Source: an uncultured Bacteroidales bacterium (lineage in GTDB: Bacteria; Bacteroidota; Bacteroidia; Bacteroidales; Marinilabiliaceae). Taken from it: a stretch of DNA of 46,237 nt. Shown one piece after another: positions 42,997 to 46,237 of the stretch (position 1 is the stretch's first letter; each line of letters starts with the position of its first letter). The notes beneath the pieces were generated by a model. It searched no databases, was not told the DNA's origin, and saw only the letters and a program-made list of their open reading frames with translations. Location: positions 1 to 46,237 of the forward strand of contig CAKUYZ010000008.1 of assembly GCA_934717675.1 (NCBI GenBank). The letters are read 5' to 3'. A program made the translations under genes and the position numbers.

Positions 42997-43767
42997 ATGT
43001 TCAGAGTTGTATTGTCTTTAGCCTTAGCTGCCTTGCTAGCCACTCCCGCGCTGGCGCAGGCCGAGGATGAGCCACAAAACCAGCTTGTGGACGGCAAACG
43101 CCAAGGGCGTTGGCGGCTTGAGGGTCGCAACGGCAAGGTGGATGAGGGGTCCTATGAGGCTGGCAAGAAAAATGGCGAGTGGGTCACCACGTCGCCAAGC
43201 GGCGTGGTGCGCTCCAGGGTCACGTTCTCCATGGGGGTGCCCAAGGGCAAGGCCACATATTATTTCCCCGATGGCTCGATAATGGAGACAGGCACGTGGA
43301 ACGTTGACCACTGGGAGGGTGAGTATGAAAGGTTCTACGCCAACGGCAACAAGTCCTGCTCTTTCAGCTACGACGCCAAAGGGCAACGCGTCGGGACGCA
43401 GACCTATTTTCACGAGAACGGCCAGAAGATGTTCGAGGGCCGATGGGAGGCCGGCAGGATAAGCGGAGCCCTCTCCATATTCAATGAGGACGGACGCAAG
43501 ATTATGGAGCGGAACTATGACGCCAGCGGCAAATATCAAGGCTCCCAACAAGTTGACCTGCCTGCCGAGCAAGGCTCGACAGGTAAGGAGTTTCACGGCA
43601 CGGGCAACTTCACCATCTACGACGCCAACGGGCGAAAGGAGCAGGTGGGGCAGTTCAAGAACGGAAAACTTATCACGGGCGCCAGGTATTTCTACGACTC
43701 TATGGGCCGCCTCTCCAAGACGGAGAAGTATGCCGATGGCAAGCTTGTCGGCACGGTGAGGAAGTAA
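42997..43767 (+). CDS. Secreted MORN-repeat (YwqK-like) protein
   Basis: A 256-residue exported protein with signal peptide MFRVVLSLALAALLATPALAQA. The rest is a chain of MORN_2-type repeats of about 22 residues built on G.Y..GKK.GEW...... pattern: DGKRQGRWRLEGRNGKVDEG, YEAGKKNGEWVTTSPSG, YFHENGQKMFEGRWEAG and FKNGKLITGARYFYDS. Such repeats form an extended beta sheet; some relatives are antitoxins of the YwqK type, but no toxin gene is adjacent. The ATG at 42997 gives the signal peptide; the frame extends 26 codons upstream through the promoter. It starts the rightward unit containing aroB and aroA, 31 bases before the next gene. Confidence 0.8.
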   Translation: MFRVVLSLALAALLATPALAQAEDEPQNQLVDGKRQGRWRLEGRNGKVDEGSYEAGKKNGEWVTTSPSGVVRSRVTFSMGVPKGKATYYFPDGSIMETGTWNVDHWEGEYERFYANGNKSCSFSYDAKGQRVGTQTYFHENGQKMFEGRWEAGRISGALSIFNEDGRKIMERNYDASGKYQGSQQVDLPAEQGSTGKEFHGTGNFTIYDANGRKEQVGQFKNGKLITGARYFYDSMGRLSKTEKYADGKLVGTVRK

Positions 43768-43798
43768 AGCATAAACACATACACACATACAGACGCAA

Positions 43799-44257
43799 AT
43801 GCAATATCAAGATCGTCGCCGCGCTTCGCTGGCCAGGGCCACGATGAGGGTCATATTGGCCGTGTTGGGAATTTTGACGGTGGTGGCCTTTGAGTGCGAT
43901 GCCGACGGGCTTACCGAGTACCGGTGGACCTGTCTGGGCGTCTTTATCATCGTCATGCTGCTGTGCCTCACGGGTGGGTTTTGCGATGTGAGCATATCGG
44001 TGGGAGACAGCTTCATAGACATTTCGTGCCAACAGATATTCAATCGCAAGGGAAGGGTGTCCACCTATTCCATCGATATGAGCCGCATAACCTCTTGGAA
44101 CAAGGTGTCATTCATCTTCTTCCACTACCTCACCATTCACTACGTGAGCCACTTCGGCCACCACAAGACCGCCCGCATAGGGCTGACAATGGTGCCGGCC
44201 AAGGTGAGGCGCAGGCTCATTGAAGCCCTGAAGCAAAACGCAACAAAAAGACAATGA
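43799..44257 (+). CDS. Small membrane protein with C-terminal PH-like region
   Basis: A 152-residue protein I do not recognise as a named family. Two hydrophobic segments (about 16-33, MRVILAVLGILTVVAF; and 46-63, CLGVFIIVMLLCLTGGF) form a hairpin. They are followed by a soluble beta-rich domain (about 65-145) with SFIDISCQQIFNRKGRVSTYSIDMSRITSW and a final helix AKVRRRLIEALKQN. This outline resembles bacterial PH-like (bPH) domain membrane proteins, but that is by pattern only. Its TGA overlaps the aroB ATG by four bases, so it is translated together with aroB. No functional tie to the shikimate pathway is evident. Confidence 0.7.
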   Translation: MQYQDRRRASLARATMRVILAVLGILTVVAFECDADGLTEYRWTCLGVFIIVMLLCLTGGFCDVSISVGDSFIDISCQQIFNRKGRVSTYSIDMSRITSWNKVSFIFFHYLTIHYVSHFGHHKTARIGLTMVPAKVRRRLIEALKQNATKRQ

Positions 44258-45318
44258 ACATAATATCAGATGATTGCCACGTCTACGCCTCGGCCAACGT
44301 CCGAGCCGACCTGGCCGAGTTGCTCCAGGACCGAGACCCAGGGCAGACATTCCTCTTGACGGACGAGGGATCTTTCACCCACTGCCTGCCGGCAATAGGC
44401 GGGGCGGGCGTGGTGCCGGAGGGGCACGTGATAGTCATCCCGTCGTCCGATGATCACAAAGACTACACCTCCGCGCTCAAAATATGGGAGCACCTGAGCT
44501 CGCACGGCGCCACACGCAAAGCCCTGCTCGTCAACCTGGGAGGCGGCATGCCGTGTGACTTGGGCGGTTTTTGCGCCGCCACCTTTAAGCGCGGCATAGA
44601 ATTCATCAACATCCCAACCACGCTCCTGGCGCAAGTTGACGCGTCATTGGGCGGGAAGACGGGGATGAACCTCGGCTCGCTGAAAAATGAGATAGGCGTC
44701 TTCGCGAAGGCCAGCCATGTGCTGATAAACGCAGACTTCCTCCGCACCCTGGATCGCGCCAACCTGCTCTCCGGCTTCGCCGAGATGATCAAGCATGCGC
44801 TGATTCATGACAAGGACGAACTCGAGACCCTCCTCTCCTTCGACTTTGACAATGTGGACTATGAGGCCCTGCACCAGCTCGTGGGCCGCTCCATCATGAT
44901 AAAGGACCACTTTGTCAAGGCCGACCCGCAGGAGTGCGGCTTGCGCAAGGCTCTCAACTTCGGCCACACCTTCGGCCACGCTTTCGAGACCTTCGCCATG
45001 CGCCACGGGCGCCCTGTGCTCCACGGCGTGGCCGTGGCCTACGGCATGGTGTGCGAGATTATGCTCAGTCGAGACAAGGCGGGGCTGCCAGCCGCCGTGG
45101 CCGACAGCCTGGCGCACAGAATCTGCCGCCTCTACGGCAAGCCGCAGGTGACCATGGCCGACGCGCCAGAGCTGCTTGAGCTGATGAGGCACGACAAGAA
45201 AAACGACACTCGCGGAATCAACTTCACCCTCTTGCCCAGTGTGGGAGACGTGCTGGTCAACCAGACGGCCACGGAGAGTGAGATTGAAGCCGTACTGAAC
45301 CAATACTTGAGCATTTAA
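44254..45318 (+). CDS. aroB: 3-dehydroquinate synthase
   Basis: A 354-residue NAD- and zinc-dependent enzyme of the shikimate pathway that cyclises DAHP to 3-dehydroquinate. The NAD-binding region is LLVNLGGGMPCDLGGFCAATFKRGIEFINIPTTLLAQVDASLGGKTGMNL, with the catalytic Lys in GGKTG. Zinc ligands lie in GFAEMIKHALIHD (Glu), LNFGHTFGHAFE (His) and PVLHGVAVAYGM (His). Length is normal. It lies directly upstream of aroA (35 bases), giving two shikimate genes in one rightward unit. Confidence 0.95.
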   Translation: MNIISDDCHVYASANVRADLAELLQDRDPGQTFLLTDEGSFTHCLPAIGGAGVVPEGHVIVIPSSDDHKDYTSALKIWEHLSSHGATRKALLVNLGGGMPCDLGGFCAATFKRGIEFINIPTTLLAQVDASLGGKTGMNLGSLKNEIGVFAKASHVLINADFLRTLDRANLLSGFAEMIKHALIHDKDELETLLSFDFDNVDYEALHQLVGRSIMIKDHFVKADPQECGLRKALNFGHTFGHAFETFAMRHGRPVLHGVAVAYGMVCEIMLSRDKAGLPAAVADSLAHRICRLYGKPQVTMADAPELLELMRHDKKNDTRGINFTLLPSVGDVLVNQTATESEIEAVLNQYLSI

Positions 45319-45353
45319 GGCATACAGAATCTTTTGTGTCATTCCGAAACAAT

Positions 45354-46237
45354 ATGTCTGCATTCGTCATCAAAGCCCCGGCGAGCCTGAGCGGCATCAT
45401 CAGCCTCCCCACATCCAAGAGCATCAGCAACCGTCTGCTTCTGCTGACGGCGTTGAGCGGTTCCGACATGATGCCAGACGCCCTGTCTGATTCTGACGAC
45501 ACCCGTGTCATGCAAGAAGCTTTGCGCTCCGACCTTACGCACGTCGATGTCGGAGCCGCCGGCACGTCAATGCGCTTCCTGACCGCCTTCTTGGCCACCC
45601 GACCTGGCGTGCACGTCATAACAGGGTCTGAGAGAATGAAGAAGCGCCCCATAGGCCTGCTTGTCGACGCCCTGCGAGAGCTTGGCGCCAAGATAGACTA
45701 CCTTGGCGAGGATGGTTTCCCGCCGTTGCGCATTGAGGGTGGCAACCTGACGGGCGGGCATCTGACGCTCCCAGGCGGCGTCAGCAGCCAATACATATCG
45801 GCTCTCATGATGATAGGCCCCACTCTCCGTGGCGGTCTCACCATCACGTTAGAGGGGGCTGTGGTCAGCGCTCCCTACATCACGATGACGCGCCGCCTCA
45901 TGGAGGCTTTCGGGGCCGAAGTGGCTTGGGCTGGCGGAGTGGTGGCCGTCAAGGAGGCTCCCTACGTCTATCGGCAGATGACCGTGGAGGCCGATTGGAG
46001 CGCGGCGTCATATTGGTACGCCATGGTGGCGTTGCGCCCTGGCTCCACCGTGCGCCTGCTTGGTTTGGGCAAGCACAGCATGCAGGGCGATTCCGAGGGC
46101 GCGGCAATAGCCTCGCACCTGGGCGTCTCCACCACATATCAGGCCGATGGCGTCACCATCTCGTCCGACCATGCCCCCGACGGCGGCACTTTCTCATATT
46201 GTTTTGTCAATCAGCCAGATTTGGCGCAGACCTACAT
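45354..46237 (+). CDS. aroA: 3-phosphoshikimate 1-carboxyvinyltransferase (EPSP synthase), 5' part
   Basis: The first 294 codons of a gene of about 400 that runs off the right edge. The product begins MSAFVIKAPASLSGIISLPTSKSISNRLLLLTAL, in which SKSISNR binds shikimate-3-phosphate. GAAGTSMRFLTAFLA holds the PEP-binding loop, SERMKKRPIGLLVDALRELGA follows, and VSSQYISALMMIGP is the next conserved block. The DWSAASYWYAMVAL stretch is characteristic of Bacteroidales AroA. The NAGT of classical enzymes reads AAGT, common in this order. It adds PEP to shikimate-3-phosphate. Confidence 0.93.
   Translation, partial: MSAFVIKAPASLSGIISLPTSKSISNRLLLLTALSGSDMMPDALSDSDDTRVMQEALRSDLTHVDVGAAGTSMRFLTAFLATRPGVHVITGSERMKKRPIGLLVDALRELGAKIDYLGEDGFPPLRIEGGNLTGGHLTLPGGVSSQYISALMMIGPTLRGGLTITLEGAVVSAPYITMTRRLMEAFGAEVAWAGGVVAVKEAPYVYRQMTVEADWSAASYWYAMVALRPGSTVRLLGLGKHSMQGDSEGAAIASHLGVSTTYQADGVTISSDHAPDGGTFSYCFVNQPDLAQTY

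Noticed and set aside
42997..43767. Toxin-antitoxin reading of the YwqK-like gene
   Set aside because: The product has a clear signal peptide and there is no adjacent toxin candidate; the neighbours are a membrane protein and aroB.
1..46237. tRNA or rRNA genes, CRISPR arrays, insertion sequences, integrases, riboswitches
   Set aside because: None was seen on either strand: gaps are short, no regularly spaced repeats occur, and no transposase or integrase motif appears.

Overview
The window is a gene-dense chromosomal segment of a Bacteroidota bacterium, most likely order Bacteroidales, with a fairly GC-rich genome (by eye about 55-60 %). This placement rests on several things: a GldH-type lipoprotein, a PSP1/RicT homologue next to holB, the HD-lpxD-lpxC-lpxA gene order, a lipoprotein FKBP, a propeller-sensor protein, a Bacteroidales-type AroA, and recurrent TAnnTTTG promoter boxes typical of the phylum. 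No tRNA, rRNA, CRISPR array, transposase or phage gene was seen. About 36 protein genes are supported; two are cut by the window edges (a BspA-like leucine-rich-repeat protein at the left, aroA at the right).

Layout. 1-256: start of a secreted LRR protein (-). 257-595: AT-rich divergent regulatory region. 596-5686 (+): membrane-embedded AraC-type regulator overlapping the helicase hrpB, then a tandem pair of FKBP prolyl isomerases, one cytoplasmic and one lipoprotein. 5712-5844: back-to-back terminators. 5868-13909 (-, transcribed right to left): a TPR/PD40/SPOR envelope protein, an acetyltransferase, a Uup-like ABC-F ATPase, a PfkB sugar kinase and alaS. 14104-15561 (-): S41/PDZ lipoprotein protease. 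15655-25675 (-): a long run holB, psp1, gldH, trmB, mrp, a degenerate sialate-O-acetylesterase-like lipoprotein, an EamA transporter and a CrtI-like FAD oxidoreductase. 25834-26628 (+): radical SAM protein, ending at a shared bidirectional terminator. 26723-34278 (-): marC, rnhA, a large TPR protein, an HD phosphohydrolase, lpxD, lpxC, lpxA. 34482-42875 (-): M23 peptidase, dxr, a propeller-SpoIIE sensor phosphatase, waaA (kdtA) and an SLC13 transporter. 42997-46237 (+): MORN-repeat protein, small membrane protein, aroB, aroA (partial).

How the genes fit together. Most of the window is housekeeping: lipid A and Kdo assembly (lpxA/C/D, waaA), isoprenoid (dxr) and shikimate (aroB, aroA) pathways, translation (alaS, trmB, ABC-F), replication and Fe-S maturation (holB, mrp). 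Envelope proteins are interspersed (GldH, PD40/SPOR protein, FKBP lipoprotein, S41 and M23 peptidases). The less ordinary points are: an LpxC that lacks the FabZ domain usually fused to it in this phylum; a sialate-O-acetylesterase-like lipoprotein that appears to have lost its catalytic residues; a PSP1 protein with a 171-residue Arg/Gly-rich tail; RNase H, a TPR solenoid and a SAMHD1-like HD protein joined by ATGA overlaps; a PorE-like protein ending in SPOR instead of OmpA; and several palindromes sitting on promoters. I saw no clearly new defence or mobile system.
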